A stretch of 64,000 bases of DNA, taken from Aestuariivirga litoralis (GTDB lineage: Bacteria > Pseudomonadota > Alphaproteobacteria > Rhizobiales > Aestuariivirgaceae). A program made the position numbers and the translations under genes. The DNA lies in NCBI RefSeq assembly GCF_015714715.1, contig NZ_WAHS01000001.1:310001-374000 (forward strand), read 5' to 3'. Below, in pieces: positions 18,307 to 27,728 of this stretch. The notes beneath the pieces are model-generated. The model did not search any database and was not told the DNA's origin. It saw nothing but the letters and a program-made list of their open reading frames with translations. Positions within the stretch are counted from its first letter, which is position 1. Each line of letters begins with the position of its first letter.

Positions 18307-20001
18307 ATGATTTTGGAAGCGAAGACTTTGGTCGCAGGGACAGGCAGGGGCCCTGTGCTCTTTTCTGATGAACCCTTGTCATTCTGGGGTGGAATTGATC
18401 CCGCTACGGGCGTCATCATCGACCGGCATCACTCACTCTGCGGGCAATGCCTTTCCGGAAAAGTACTGGTACTGCCTTCGGGACGTGGCTCTTGCACGGG
18501 AAGCGCCGTGATGCTGCAGCTTTTGTCGAGTGGTACGGGTCCCACTGCCGTTATCATCTGCGAGAAGGAAGAGATCATCACCCTTGGCGTGGTGATTGCC
18601 GCCAAATTCTTCGGCAAGAGCATTCCGATAGTGCGCCTTGCGCCGGATGATTTTCAAGCTTTGCGCAATTGGGAGTCGGCGCAAGTTGAAAATGGATGGG
18701 TTGCGCGAGGAACAGCGGTGCTGGCGCAGGAGGCAATGGTTCCGGTCGATATGCCACTTGCGCTGAGCGACAATGACAAGCACATGCTCGGCGGCGCGGG
18801 CAGCGCGGCTGGAAAACTCGCTATGGAAGTCATCGTGACCATGTCGGAAGTTTATGGTGCAGAAAAGCTGATTGACATTGAACAGGTTCATATCGATGGG
18901 TGCATTTATACTGGTGATGCGGGCCTCGCCTTTGCCGAACATCTTGTGAAACTGGGTGCGAAAGTCAGCGTGCCGACCACGCTCAATGCAATTTCGGTGG
19001 ATCGCCAGATGTGGCGTGCACTGGGTGTCCCGCATGATTTCGGCGCGGCGTCAGAACGCCTTGCAGATGCCTATATCGCCATGGGTGCTAGGCCCACTTA
19101 CACTTGCGCACCGTATCTGCTCGACAGCAAGCCTGGGTTGGGTGCTCAAGTGGCGTGGGGTGAATCCAACGCCGTCATTTATGCCAACAGCGTGCTGGGC
19201 GCGCGCACGCTGAAATATCCGGACTATCTCGATATCTGCATCGCCATCACAGGTCGCGCGCCGCTGGCTGGAACGCATCTGGAAGAGGGGAGGTTACCGC
19301 AGTTGGAAATCGCTGTTGAGGCAGTGAGCCACATCGACGATTCATTCTTTCCACTGCTGGGCTATCATATCGGAAAGATGTGCGGCCCGCAGATTCCGCT
19401 GGTCACCGGACTGGAGCATGTCGCGATCAGCGCGGATGATCTCAAGGCGTTTTCCGCAGCCTTCGGCACCACGTCTGCCGCGCCAATGTTTCATGTTGCC
19501 GGTCACACGCCTGTGCTGGGTTCAACTGAAGCGAGCATGGCGCTGCCCCGACACACTGTTTCAAAGGCCCAATTGCGCGCAAGCTGGCAAGAGTTGAACG
19601 CGACTGATGGCTCTCACATCGATCTCATCGCATTGGGCAATCCTCATTTTTCAGTGACGGAGTTTGAGAGCCTCTCCGCGCTTTGCGCTGGAAAACGCAA
19701 ACATCACCGGGTGAAGATGATCGTCACCTGCGGTCGCGACGTTCACCAAAAAATTAGCCCCACCGGTGTGTTGGCGCAGCTTGAAGCATTCGGCGTGACG
19801 ATCTTGAACGACATTTGCTGGTGCATGATCGAAAAGCCGATCATCCCAGAAGAATGCCGCGCCATCGGCACTAACTCCGGAAAATACATCCATTACGGCC
19901 CGGGCCTCTCGGGTGTTGGTGTGCGGTTGGGCAGCCTTGGCGATTGCGTGGATGCTGCCGAAACGGGCAAGTGGCCAGAGCGGATTCCGGACTGGTTGTA
20001 G
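18307..20001 (+). CDS. Aconitase X (fused small and large domains)
   Basis: The product has 564 residues. The first ~130 residues (from AKTLVAGTGRGPVLF through ICEKEEIITLGVVIAA) match the small subunit (DUF126). The rest, with MSEVYGAEKLIDIEQVHIDGCIYTGDAG and later cysteine-containing blocks (CGPQIP, VTCGRDV, NDICWC), matches the large subunit (DUF521). Bacterial aconitase X enzymes characterised so far include cis-3-hydroxy-L-proline dehydratases, so a dehydratase role is likely. The ATG at 18307 fits the fold; an upstream extension would overlap the ligase gene. Its stop lies 3 bases before the left border of the genomic island, so it is the last core gene on this side. Confidence 0.88.
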   Translation: MILEAKTLVAGTGRGPVLFSDEPLSFWGGIDPATGVIIDRHHSLCGQCLSGKVLVLPSGRGSCTGSAVMLQLLSSGTGPTAVIICEKEEIITLGVVIAAKFFGKSIPIVRLAPDDFQALRNWESAQVENGWVARGTAVLAQEAMVPVDMPLALSDNDKHMLGGAGSAAGKLAMEVIVTMSEVYGAEKLIDIEQVHIDGCIYTGDAGLAFAEHLVKLGAKVSVPTTLNAISVDRQMWRALGVPHDFGAASERLADAYIAMGARPTYTCAPYLLDSKPGLGAQVAWGESNAVIYANSVLGARTLKYPDYLDICIAITGRAPLAGTHLEEGRLPQLEIAVEAVSHIDDSFFPLLGYHIGKMCGPQIPLVTGLEHVAISADDLKAFSAAFGTTSAAPMFHVAGHTPVLGSTEASMALPRHTVSKAQLRASWQELNATDGSHIDLIALGNPHFSVTEFESLSALCAGKRKHHRVKMIVTCGRDVHQKISPTGVLAQLEAFGVTILNDICWCMIEKPIIPEECRAIGTNSGKYIHYGPGLSGVGVRLGSLGDCVDAAETGKWPERIPDWL

Positions 20002-20003
20002 GA

Positions 20004-20023
20004 TTGGCTGGGAGACTAGGATT
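20004..20023. other. Left attachment site of the island (attL)
   Basis: TTGGCTGGGAGACTAGGATT is identical to the tRNA-Gln 3' end at 58818-58837. The match stops abruptly at base 20024. The element-specific sequence that follows (to ~20110) is shared with the site at 41105. Confidence 0.9.
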
Positions 20024-20091
20024 TGCAGCTTATCTCAATCTAATCATATATTTCAATGACTTGACTGGAATTAGCAACGCCATTTCGTTGT

Positions 20092-20103
20092 GAAATCGTA
20101 GCA
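20092..20103. other. Candidate integrase arm site, left border
   Basis: GAAATCGTAGCA lies 88 bases inside the start of the left core site. Near-identical CAAATCGTATCA lies at exactly the same offset at 41193, and again at 58743 by the right border. The spacing and orientation suggest arm-type recombinase binding sites; this is inference. Confidence 0.5.
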
Positions 20104-20271
20104 GTATTTCGTATGCCACGCAGCTTGGAATGATCAGTATTAAACACATTACCTGAGTTGCGGATACGCGATTTTCTTAATTGGTTGGGCCGATCACGAA
20201 GAGTTTCTCGCGCAAGGGTTGGGCGGATACTTGCCAATTCCCCAAATGTCAAAGTGCCCCAGGATGCCGCT

Positions 20272-21315
20272 TCAGTGGGTAAGCTTTCTATACAATTCGA
20301 TAAGCTCTGTGGCATTCGCCACATCCGGCCGACGCTCTCCATTCTCGATTTCGAAGCCCATCTTTACCACCAATTCGTTCATCGGAGCTGACCGGCCGTG
20401 GGCGCGCAGCCTGTCTACGACCCAACCGTTGACCTCTTGAACTTCGGCGCGTCGGCCTTTGCGCCAGTCCTGGAGGGAGGTGACCAGCGTATCGGGGCGT
20501 GAAAAGGTCTTCAGCACTTCGTCGAATATCTGGTCGACATAGCGTTCGGGGTGATTGGTGGTGATGGGTGGCAGCCCGATGATCGGGATGATCTCGGCGC
20601 CATCTGCCAGTGCGGCATGCATTGCTTCGTAGCCAGCGAGCCGCATCACCTCGAGCATTCCCGGATAGCGCGCGGCGTCGTTGAGCGGCAGGTCAACGAT
20701 GGAGGAGGGGATGAGTTCTGCTGCATTGACCACCAGCTTCATCCATTTGGCCGAACGGATATCCGCCATGACCTCGACGCGACCGGCGGTGCGCAACAAG
20801 TTTGCAACAGCCTCGACGCGGGGCTGTGTCTCTGGATCAAGCGCGCCAAGAGCGAACCATGACTCATCCTTGTCGTTCTGTCGGTTCACCACGCCCGGCA
20901 CCCACATGTTGGAGGCTACTTCTATGACGGCGCCGATCGTCCGCTCTCGACCAACGATCGCGCCGATGTCTTCATGCGTCATGCCGTTCTGGAGACCGAC
21001 GACGAGACCATCTTTGGCGAGCACTGGCTTGATCATCTCAGCAGCCCAGCGTGTGTCATAGGCCTTAACAACCATGAAGACTACATCGAAGGGCTGTTTC
21101 ACCTCTGCGATCTGGCAGAGATGCAGCGCGGGCACGGCGATGTTGAAGCTGCGCGTGGGCAAGTTTACGGTAATGCCGTTCTTGCGAATGGCTTCCACAT
21201 GGTCTGGCCACTGGTCAATGAAAGTTACATCGAGGCCTGCTGCTACGAATTCCGCTGCAGTTGATGCGCCTTGCGCTCCAGTGCCGAGAAAAGCGATGCG
21301 AGGACTGTCGGTCAT
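20272..21315 (-). CDS. Ketopantoate reductase-family oxidoreductase
   Basis: The product has 347 residues. The N-terminal nucleotide motif FLGTGAQGASTAAEF, the FMVVKAYDT block and GLQNGMTHED are those of the ApbA/PanE family. The C-terminal helical domain has KWMKLVVNAAE with the usual catalytic lysine near 205. Family members reduce 2-oxo acids with NADPH, the best known being ketopantoate reductase. In this island it is the last gene of a leftward catabolic operon with two other dehydrogenases, so a different 2-oxo or 3-hydroxy acid is a more likely substrate than pantoate. It follows the previous gene with a 2-base gap. Confidence 0.88.
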   Translation of the reverse strand: MTDSPRIAFLGTGAQGASTAAEFVAAGLDVTFIDQWPDHVEAIRKNGITVNLPTRSFNIAVPALHLCQIAEVKQPFDVVFMVVKAYDTRWAAEMIKPVLAKDGLVVGLQNGMTHEDIGAIVGRERTIGAVIEVASNMWVPGVVNRQNDKDESWFALGALDPETQPRVEAVANLLRTAGRVEVMADIRSAKWMKLVVNAAELIPSSIVDLPLNDAARYPGMLEVMRLAGYEAMHAALADGAEIIPIIGLPPITTNHPERYVDQIFDEVLKTFSRPDTLVTSLQDWRKGRRAEVQEVNGWVVDRLRAHGRSAPMNELVVKMGFEIENGERRPDVANATELIELYRKLTH

Positions 21316-21317
21316 TT

Positions 21318-22271
21318 CTAATCTCCGATGGCTTGTGCTGCGTGGCGCTTGTGAGCTACCAGCGCCATGAGGCGTCGGTCACGCCATAGCTGGCGCTGCT
21401 GTAATTCAGCTTCTGGAAGCCGCACGCGGCGTTGCGCCTCGATCTGATCCATAACAGGTCCCGTCCAGTCGACACGGCGCTGCATCTGAGGAAAGATGTT
21501 TGCATAAAGGCCTTGATAGCGAGCCGCATAGTCGCGAACGCCGCGGGGAGCATTGAGATCGATAGTCTCGAACGGCCCCATGAAGGACCAGCGCAAGGCG
21601 AGGCCGTCGCGGAGTCCGATGTCGATATCTTCGGCACTGGCATAGCCATCGGCGACGAGCCGGAAGGCCTCTTCCAGCAGCGCGCCCTGCAGGCGGTTCA
21701 TGATGAAGCCGTCCACCTCTGTTTTCATCATCAGCGGTGCGTGACCGGCGGAAATGAGAAAATCACGTGTGCGGGACAGGGTTTCCTCGGTGGTCCACGG
21801 TGCGGGCACGACTTCGGCGGCTGGAATGAGATAGGGTGGATTAATTGGATGGACCACGAGACAACGGCCACGACCCCTGAGGCCCTTGGTAAAGGATGAC
21901 GGTAGCAGGGCCGAGGTTGAGCTCGCGATGACGGCATTGGATGCTGCGAGGGCGTCCAGCTCGGCAAAGACCTTGATTTTGGTCTCAAGCACTTCCGGCG
22001 TGTTTTCTTGAATATGTAGCGCGCCGCCGATTGTGTCTTCAAGTTTTGGCTGAGCGGTTAGGCGATTCAGGATTTGCGCGGGGGTCTGGCCGTTCAGCAA
22101 ATCGTTGGCAGCAAGATCATCCAGTGTTGAGGCGATATAGGTGATGGCCTTCTCAGCTTCACCATCGGCTTGGTCCCAGATGGCGACCTGGGATCCGGCG
22201 CGCGCGAATGAAATACTCCAAGCGCGGCCGATGAAGCCCGCTCCGACAATGGCAACTCTTGAATGGGTCAT
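21318..22271 (-). CDS. 3-hydroxyacyl-CoA dehydrogenase-type oxidoreductase (L-gulonate dehydrogenase-like)
   Basis: The product has 317 residues. The Rossmann motif VAIVGAGFIGRAWSISFARAG is at 6-27, SSTSALLPS near 118, and the catalytic His in VVHPINPP near 140, followed by DGFIMNRLQGALLEEAFRL. The short length and the absence of a hydratase domain resemble lambda-crystallin/L-gulonate 3-dehydrogenase proteins, which oxidise 3-hydroxy acids with NAD. It overlaps the upstream dehydrogenase gene by four bases. The true substrate is not known. Confidence 0.88.
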   Translation of the reverse strand: MTHSRVAIVGAGFIGRAWSISFARAGSQVAIWDQADGEAEKAITYIASTLDDLAANDLLNGQTPAQILNRLTAQPKLEDTIGGALHIQENTPEVLETKIKVFAELDALAASNAVIASSTSALLPSSFTKGLRGRGRCLVVHPINPPYLIPAAEVVPAPWTTEETLSRTRDFLISAGHAPLMMKTEVDGFIMNRLQGALLEEAFRLVADGYASAEDIDIGLRDGLALRWSFMGPFETIDLNAPRGVRDYAARYQGLYANIFPQMQRRVDWTGPVMDQIEAQRRVRLPEAELQQRQLWRDRRLMALVAHKRHAAQAIGD

Positions 22272-23107
22272 GATGCCGCCTGCTGGATGAGCACGAAAAA
22301 ATCCTCCTCACCTAAGCCTCGCTCCGACGCGGTGCGATAGGCTTGCATGATCTGGGTGTTGACCGGAAGGGCCATGTTCTGATTTGCGCCCGCTGAGAGG
22401 AAGAGATTGAGGTCCTTCATCAGCGTGTTGAGCGTGGCGGCGGGCTTGTAGTCGCCGCTTACTATCATGTCTGTCTTGTAACCAATCAATGGCGATGCGA
22501 CGACACTCTGATTTATGACTTCCATCATCGTCGCATGGCTGAGACCTCCCTTTGCGCCAAAGGCCAAGGCCTCAGCAAGCAGCGCTGAGGTGGCACAGAC
22601 CATACTATTGATCGCCAGCTTCAGGTAGCGTGCCTCCTCAGCTTCACCGACATGGAAAGCTTTCTTGGTGAAGGCTGCGAAGATATCGGCCGTCTTGTCG
22701 AAGGCCAACTTTGGCCCGGAGACGAGGGCTGTAAGCATTCCGCTTTCGGCGAGTGCCGTTGATCCTGAGACCGGGGCACGCAGATAATCCGTAGTGTCGC
22801 CCAGATGATTGGCGACTTTTGCCGACACCTCCGGTGAGACCGTGCTCATGTCGATGAAGGTTGGCGCAATGATACTGTTGTTCAGAACCACATCGGCCAA
22901 GGCCTTGTCATCGGAAACACATGAGAAGACTATGTCAGCACCGAGGATCGCTGCTGGCACAGTGCTTTCGGTGGCAAAACCCAGAGCCTGAAGCATCTCC
23001 GCCTGTGCCGGTCGCCGTGCTAGGATTCGCACGTCGTGGCTTGAAGCCTTTAGGCGCTTGCATACGGGGAGGCCCATTTTGCCGGCGCCGATCCAGGCGA
23101 TCTTCAT
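22268..23107 (-). CDS. 3-hydroxyisobutyrate dehydrogenase-family oxidoreductase
   Basis: The product has 279 residues. Visible features are the dinucleotide motif [22 protein letters not shown] (~95), [13 protein letters not shown] (~117) with the substrate-binding serine/glycine loop, and [21 protein letters not shown] (~165) carrying the conserved catalytic lysine. Enzymes of this beta-hydroxyacid dehydrogenase family oxidise short 3-hydroxy acids with NAD(P). It overlaps the next and previous genes of the operon by four bases each, so it is tightly coupled to them. Confidence 0.9.
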   Translation of the reverse strand: MKIAWIGAGKMGLPVCKRLKASSHDVRILARRPAQAEMLQALGFATESTVPAAILGADIVFSCVSDDKALADVVLNNSIIAPTFIDMSTVSPEVSAKVANHLGDTTDYLRAPVSGSTALAESGMLTALVSGPKLAFDKTADIFAAFTKKAFHVGEAEEARYLKLAINSMVCATSALLAEALAFGAKGGLSHATMMEVINQSVVASPLIGYKTDMIVSGDYKPAATLNTLMKDLNLFLSAGANQNMALPVNTQIMQAYRTASERGLGEEDFFVLIQQAAS

Positions 23108-24240
23108 GATGCGGTCGTCTCCGCAACGGCTTGTGAGGTCGCGGCCTTTTCGCGTGCCAAGAACGTGCGCGCACTCATACGGTCGAGAAGTTCGATAATC
23201 TCCTTCAATTCGCTTCGAGCAACGCCTTGGGTGATGAAGACGACTCGAGTTCGCTCATCCGCACTTGGCCACTTCTCCAGCCAGGTGACGTTGTGTAAGA
23301 GATGCTGCACGCCTTGGATGATGGCGGGACGGCCCGGTTCTTCCCTTATATTAATGAGGCCCTTCACCCGCAGCAGACTGGGACCGAGATTTTGCGAGAT
23401 GCCATCCAGCAGGAACTGAAGCTCGTCACGTGAGAGGGGTTTGGCACGCTGTAGCACGAAACTCTCGATACCCTTGGCTGTCAGGTCATGAGACAGGTTC
23501 TGGTCCTGGAGACCTTCGCTCAAATCTGGTCTTTCTTCATAGGCCTCATAGTTGGCGAGTGACAGCCATGAAGAAGGGTCAGCCATGGGATCTGCAGCGT
23601 CAAAACCTGGGTTCATCAGGAGCGGAGCAACAGACGCGGTCCGAAAGTCCGCTGGCGCGATGGCAGCGGCCGGGTTTATGGCCTGCAACTCTTTGGTCAA
23701 CTGCACAAGCGTGCCTTCCGCCGCCAAATCGAGCTTGGAGATCAGCAGGTCATCCGCCAGCGCCACTTGGCGCAGAGCCTCGGTGTGGCGACCTGCGGTG
23801 GTGGGCCAATTCACTGCATCCACCACAGTGAGCACCCTGGCCACGCGATACAGACCATCGAGCGTTGGTTCCGACAGGAAGGCCTGAAGGATGGGTCCCG
23901 GTTCTGCCAAGCCGGTGGTTTCGATCACCACATTATCAAAGCTTGGTAGGTCGCCTCTGGCCCGGTCATGGTAAAGGCTGTTCATAGTGCTGATCAGATC
24001 GCTACGCACGGTGCAGCATAGGCAGCCATTCTCAAGGACGACGACAGCGTCGTTGCTACTGGTGTAGAGCTGATGATCAAGGCCTACTTCGCCAAACTCA
24101 TTGACCACCACTACAGTGCGCGCCAAGTCCGGTGATTTCAGGCCGGCATTAATGAGCGTGGTCTTACCGCTGCCCAAAAAGCCCGTGACTAGCGTCACGG
24201 GGATGCGGCTCCGGTGGTTGGGCTTTGATGCCATCGACAA
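23104..24240 (-). CDS. CobW/COG0523 GTPase, putative metal chaperone
   Basis: The product has 378 residues. The P-loop GFLGSGKTT is near residue 20, the metal-binding [13 protein letters not shown] (CxCC) near 70, and a guanine-specificity SKLD near 167. The C-terminal CobW domain follows from ~270. COG0523 proteins use GTP to deliver Zn, Co or similar metals to client enzymes. Here the gene sits between the M24-fold gene and the dehydrogenases, abutting one and overlapping the other. It may load metal into an enzyme of the island, for example the two zinc-type dehydrogenases of the divergent operon; this is inference. Confidence 0.9.
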   Translation of the reverse strand: MSMASKPNHRSRIPVTLVTGFLGSGKTTLINAGLKSPDLARTVVVVNEFGEVGLDHQLYTSSNDAVVVLENGCLCCTVRSDLISTMNSLYHDRARGDLPSFDNVVIETTGLAEPGPILQAFLSEPTLDGLYRVARVLTVVDAVNWPTTAGRHTEALRQVALADDLLISKLDLAAEGTLVQLTKELQAINPAAAIAPADFRTASVAPLLMNPGFDAADPMADPSSWLSLANYEAYEERPDLSEGLQDQNLSHDLTAKGIESFVLQRAKPLSRDELQFLLDGISQNLGPSLLRVKGLINIREEPGRPAIIQGVQHLLHNVTWLEKWPSADERTRVVFITQGVARSELKEIIELLDRMSARTFLAREKAATSQAVAETTAS

Positions 24241-25497
24241 CTAGCCCACCACCTCGCAGCCGGGCAAGCCGCAGGAAATTAGGTGGTCGGAGGGATAGTT
24301 TGTGATGATCTCGCAGCCGGTCTTGGTGACCACCACTTCTTCTTCGATGCGTGCCGCACCAGTGCCGTCGTTGGACCCTTTCCAGGTTTCCAGCGCGAAC
24401 ACCATGCCCTCTTTGAGAGGGCGGGTCTGGCCCTTGAAGCGCTTGGAGAATATCGGCCGCTCCCACAGCGACATGCCCACGCCATGGCCATATTGCAAAA
24501 GGAAGGCTTCGTCCTCGTCCTTGTAGCCGAATTCATGCGCATCTGGCCAAACCGAAGCGACCTCATCGGGCGTCACACCGGGCTTTACCATGTCCATGGA
24601 TGCAGCCAGCCACTTGGAGGCGGTTTCATAGGCATCGATCTGATTGTTGTTAGGTTGGCCGCAGATGAAGGTGCGGTAGTAGCAGGTGCGATAGCCGTTG
24701 TAGCTGTGCATGATGTCGAGGAAAATCATATCGCCAGGCTGGATCATGCGGTCTGAAAAGGTGTGTGAGTGGGGCCGTCCGCGTCGGCCGGAAACCGAGT
24801 TGACGCATTCGACCCGTTCAGATCCCATGCGGAAGAGCCGGTCGTTGGCGATGGCCACAAGCTCATTTTCCTTTGTGCCCGGACGAATGGCGCGGGCTAT
24901 GTCAACATAGGTGGCATCGACCATTCCGGCCGCCATCTTGAGAAGTTCAATCTCGTCAGGGGTCTTGACCTCGCGCGCGTCGAGCATGGCCTGCTGGCCA
25001 TCGACGACTTCAATTCCCTCTGCCTCCAACGCCCGCAGCATGCCAATTTCCATGAGGTCAATGCCCAAGGGCTGATTGGCGATGCCGTAATGCACTAGTG
25101 CCTTCTTGATTTGCTTCGCAAAATCCTTCTGAATCCCCAGAGTAGGCGGTATGGCGCCTTGCATCGTCGTAAGCGGGGCCGCCACATTGTCCTTGATCCA
25201 GGGAGAAGAAATACGCTTGGCCGGAGGCGCTGGGTCCCAGAGAAAGGGGCTGCCTTCAGCCGGGCAAAGTGCATAACGGAAGAACTTGTCGCGCGCCCAT
25301 TCGCCGATATGCGTTGCCGTCACGTAGCGGATATTATCGAAGTTGAAACAAAGCACGCCGCCCAGCCCGGCATTGCGGACAGCCGCCTGCGCCTTTGCCA
25401 AGCGTTCTTTCGACATCCGGCTGTAGTCGATGCCTTCTTCCCAGTCCTTGGCCATCTGGCCCCAAGAGGCTGTCGCATATGGGCTGTTGTATTTCAT
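24241..25497 (-). CDS. M24 (creatinase/prolidase-fold) hydrolase with altered metal site
   Basis: The product has 418 residues. The N-terminal creatinase-like domain (~30-170) is followed by the pita-bread catalytic domain. Of the five usual metal ligands, D261 (FLDIM), H338 (YGHGVGM), E370 (ALETW) and E385/E386 (RIEEEV) are present. The second aspartate, expected 11 residues after the first, is C272 in GYRTCYYRT. The family includes prolidases, creatinase, ectoine hydrolase and the DMSP lyase DddP, so this need not be a peptidase. It is fourth in the operon, 17 bases after the E2 gene, and directly abuts the CobW gene. Confidence 0.85.
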   Translation of the reverse strand: MKYNSPYATASWGQMAKDWEEGIDYSRMSKERLAKAQAAVRNAGLGGVLCFNFDNIRYVTATHIGEWARDKFFRYALCPAEGSPFLWDPAPPAKRISSPWIKDNVAAPLTTMQGAIPPTLGIQKDFAKQIKKALVHYGIANQPLGIDLMEIGMLRALEAEGIEVVDGQQAMLDAREVKTPDEIELLKMAAGMVDATYVDIARAIRPGTKENELVAIANDRLFRMGSERVECVNSVSGRRGRPHSHTFSDRMIQPGDMIFLDIMHSYNGYRTCYYRTFICGQPNNNQIDAYETASKWLAASMDMVKPGVTPDEVASVWPDAHEFGYKDEDEAFLLQYGHGVGMSLWERPIFSKRFKGQTRPLKEGMVFALETWKGSNDGTGAARIEEEVVVTKTGCEIITNYPSDHLISCGLPGCEVVG

Positions 25498-25514
25498 GGG
25501 TTAATCTCCGGCAC

Positions 25515-26744
25515 TTATGTTCGTGGAATTTCGGCGGACCAGTCATGGCCCTCGATTACCTGCTTGAGGCGCGAGAGGAACGACGCAGCATAGGCGCCAT
25601 CGAAGGCACGGTGATCAAAGCTCTGACCGATGATGCCGAGTAGGCGAGCGGCGATGAAATCGCCGTCTTTAGTGGAGATCACGGCGGGCCGTTTGCGGAT
25701 TGCATCGCTTGAAAGGATAGCGACCTGCGGCGCGTTGATGATGGGCGACGTAAACATCGTGCCAAAGGCACCATTATTTGTGATGGAATAGGTGCCGCCC
25801 GTGAGATCGTCGGCCGTGAGCTTACTGGCGTGGGCCTTTTCACTCAGGCGAATGATCGCCTTAGCCAGGCCTTCAACGTTGAGATCGCCAGCATTTTTAA
25901 CAACTGGCACCACGAGGCCTCTGTGGGACAGATCGATGGCGATGCCGAGGTGGATTTCTTGGCTGAGATGTAACGCAGTGCCGTCGAATGTGGCATTGAT
26001 GTTCGGAAAATCACGCAATGCAATGCACGTGGCACGCGCGATAAAGGGCAGGAAAGTGAGCGAAGCACCATGCGCGGACTGGAATACTTGCTTCGCCGCT
26101 TGGCGCGCGCGGTCCACACTAGTGAAATCGACTTCGATGCCCTGGAAGACATGTGGGATCGTGCGCCAATTTTCAGCGAGCCGATCACCGGTCTTTTGGC
26201 GAATGGAAGAAAGAGGCGAGGCTTGCGTTTTCGGCGGGCTCAACGGAGGAATTCGCGCTGTCATCGTGGCTAGCGCGGACTGAACATCTGCCTCGCGGAT
26301 GCGTCTCAAATTCTTGGCGGCGGCATCGCTCGCCAGACGTTCAAGATCGAGATTGTTTTGCGCGATCAGCCGGCGAGCGAGCGGGGAAACGGCGATACCG
26401 TTGGTGGCTTTTGCTTTGCCGAAACCTGTCAGCGGCGTTTTGACTTCATCGAAAGTGGATAGTGCGGTCACGGGCTTTGGCGTAGCACTGGCGGATGCGG
26501 CAGCGGCGGTGCCACCGAGCGATGCAACGACCGAACCAACCTTAACCGTGGTGCCTTCGGCGACCATGATTTCGTTGAGCTTTCCGGCCGCAATAGCCTC
26601 AACTTCGACGGTGACCTTGTCGGTCTCGACTTCGAAGAGCTTGTCGCCGATCTTCACATCATCGCCCACGGCCTTGAACCAGGTGAGTATCTTACCCTCA
26701 GCGACGGTTTCGCCCAATTGCGGCATGATGATCGTGGTCGCCAT
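25515..26744 (-). CDS. 2-oxoacid dehydrogenase E2 (dihydrolipoamide acyltransferase)
   Basis: The product has 409 residues. One N-terminal lipoyl domain carries the lipoylated lysine K43 (VETDKVTVEVEA). An Ala-rich linker leads to the peripheral subunit-binding domain (GIAVSPLARRLIAQNNLDLERL, ~115-155). The catalytic domain ends with the active-site GQSFDHRAFDGAY. E2 takes the acyl group made by E1 to coenzyme A. It is encoded 3 bases after E1-beta. No E3 lipoamide dehydrogenase is in the island, so the complex must borrow the cell's own E3. Confidence 0.93.
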   Translation of the reverse strand: MATTIIMPQLGETVAEGKILTWFKAVGDDVKIGDKLFEVETDKVTVEVEAIAAGKLNEIMVAEGTTVKVGSVVASLGGTAAAASASATPKPVTALSTFDEVKTPLTGFGKAKATNGIAVSPLARRLIAQNNLDLERLASDAAAKNLRRIREADVQSALATMTARIPPLSPPKTQASPLSSIRQKTGDRLAENWRTIPHVFQGIEVDFTSVDRARQAAKQVFQSAHGASLTFLPFIARATCIALRDFPNINATFDGTALHLSQEIHLGIAIDLSHRGLVVPVVKNAGDLNVEGLAKAIIRLSEKAHASKLTADDLTGGTYSITNNGAFGTMFTSPIINAPQVAILSSDAIRKRPAVISTKDGDFIAARLLGIIGQSFDHRAFDGAYAASFLSRLKQVIEGHDWSAEIPRT

Positions 26745-26747
26745 GTC

Positions 26748-27728
26748 TTAGCCGTTCATCACACGCTTGATCTTGTCGACGATGCGTGCCGCGTTGGGCA
26801 GCGCCAGGTCTTCGAGGTGATCGGCAGCGGGCAAAGGGATATGCGGCGTGGTAATGCGCACAATAGGTCCATCTAAATCCCAGAAAGCCTCATCGGCCAC
26901 GATGGAAGCAATTTCGGCCCCCCAACCCAGCAGTCGCGGATTCTCCTCGACCGTGAACAAGCGGCCCGTCTTGGCAACGGAGCCCAGAATGGTTTGGGTG
27001 TCTAGCGGCACAAGTGAACGCACGTCGACAACTTCGGCGTTGATGCCATGCTCACGCGCCAGAATTTCCGCGGCCTCCAGGGCGCGCGGCACCATCAAGG
27101 CTAGGGCGAGAATGGTGCAATCAGACCCAGCGCGCAAAATCTTCGCCGTGCCGAGGGTATCGATGATCTCGCCATCGGGCACTTCTCCCTTCGTGGCATA
27201 GAGTGCTTTGTGCTCATGGAACATCACCGGATTGTCGTCTCGAATCGCCGCCGCCATCAGGCCGATCACATCAACCGGTGATGATGGCGCCACGACCTTG
27301 AGGCCGGGTATCATCATCGTCCAGTTTTCAACCGACTGTGAATGTTGCGCACCAAAGCGCACGCCAGCGCCATTGCCGGTCCGGATGACCAGGGGGCATC
27401 TGATCTGCCCATTGGTCATGTAGGAAATCTTCGGCATTTCATTTGCGATGTAATCGAAGCAAACCGCAATGAAATCGGAGAACATGATTTCAGCGATGGG
27501 CCGCAGGCCTGTCATCGCGGCACCCATGGCGGCACCCAGAATGGCTTGCTCAGAAATCGGCGTGTCACGCACGCGCAAAGGTCCGAACTTTTCATAGAGG
27601 CCGACCGTGGCCTTGAACACGCCGCCAGCCTTGGCAACGTCCTCTCCCAGGAACACGACGTTCTTGTCGCGCTCCATTTCCTGGGAGATGCCCCGGATCA
27701 CGGCATCACGGTAACTCAGTTCCGCCAT
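26748..27728 (-). CDS. 2-oxoacid dehydrogenase E1 beta subunit
   Basis: The product has 326 residues with the transketolase-like pyrimidine-binding domain (REAVIRGI-type start, VFLGEDVAKAGGVFKAT, PISEQAILGAAMGAA) and the C-terminal transketolase domain (DLRSLVPLDTQTIL-type, VEENPRLLGWGAEI). It pairs with E1 alpha to bind thiamine diphosphate and decarboxylate a 2-oxo acid. The gene starts 13 bases inside the end of the E1-alpha gene. The best match by pattern is the pyruvate/acetoin/branched-chain group; the substrate is not fixed by sequence. Confidence 0.93.
   Translation of the reverse strand: MAELSYRDAVIRGISQEMERDKNVVFLGEDVAKAGGVFKATVGLYEKFGPLRVRDTPISEQAILGAAMGAAMTGLRPIAEIMFSDFIAVCFDYIANEMPKISYMTNGQIRCPLVIRTGNGAGVRFGAQHSQSVENWTMMIPGLKVVAPSSPVDVIGLMAAAIRDDNPVMFHEHKALYATKGEVPDGEIIDTLGTAKILRAGSDCTILALALMVPRALEAAEILAREHGINAEVVDVRSLVPLDTQTILGSVAKTGRLFTVEENPRLLGWGAEIASIVADEAFWDLDGPIVRITTPHIPLPAADHLEDLALPNAARIVDKIKRVMNG

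Noticed and set aside
20004-20023. A truncated second tRNA gene at the left border
   Set aside because: Only the last 20 bases match; there is no anticodon or D-arm. It is an attachment-site duplicate.
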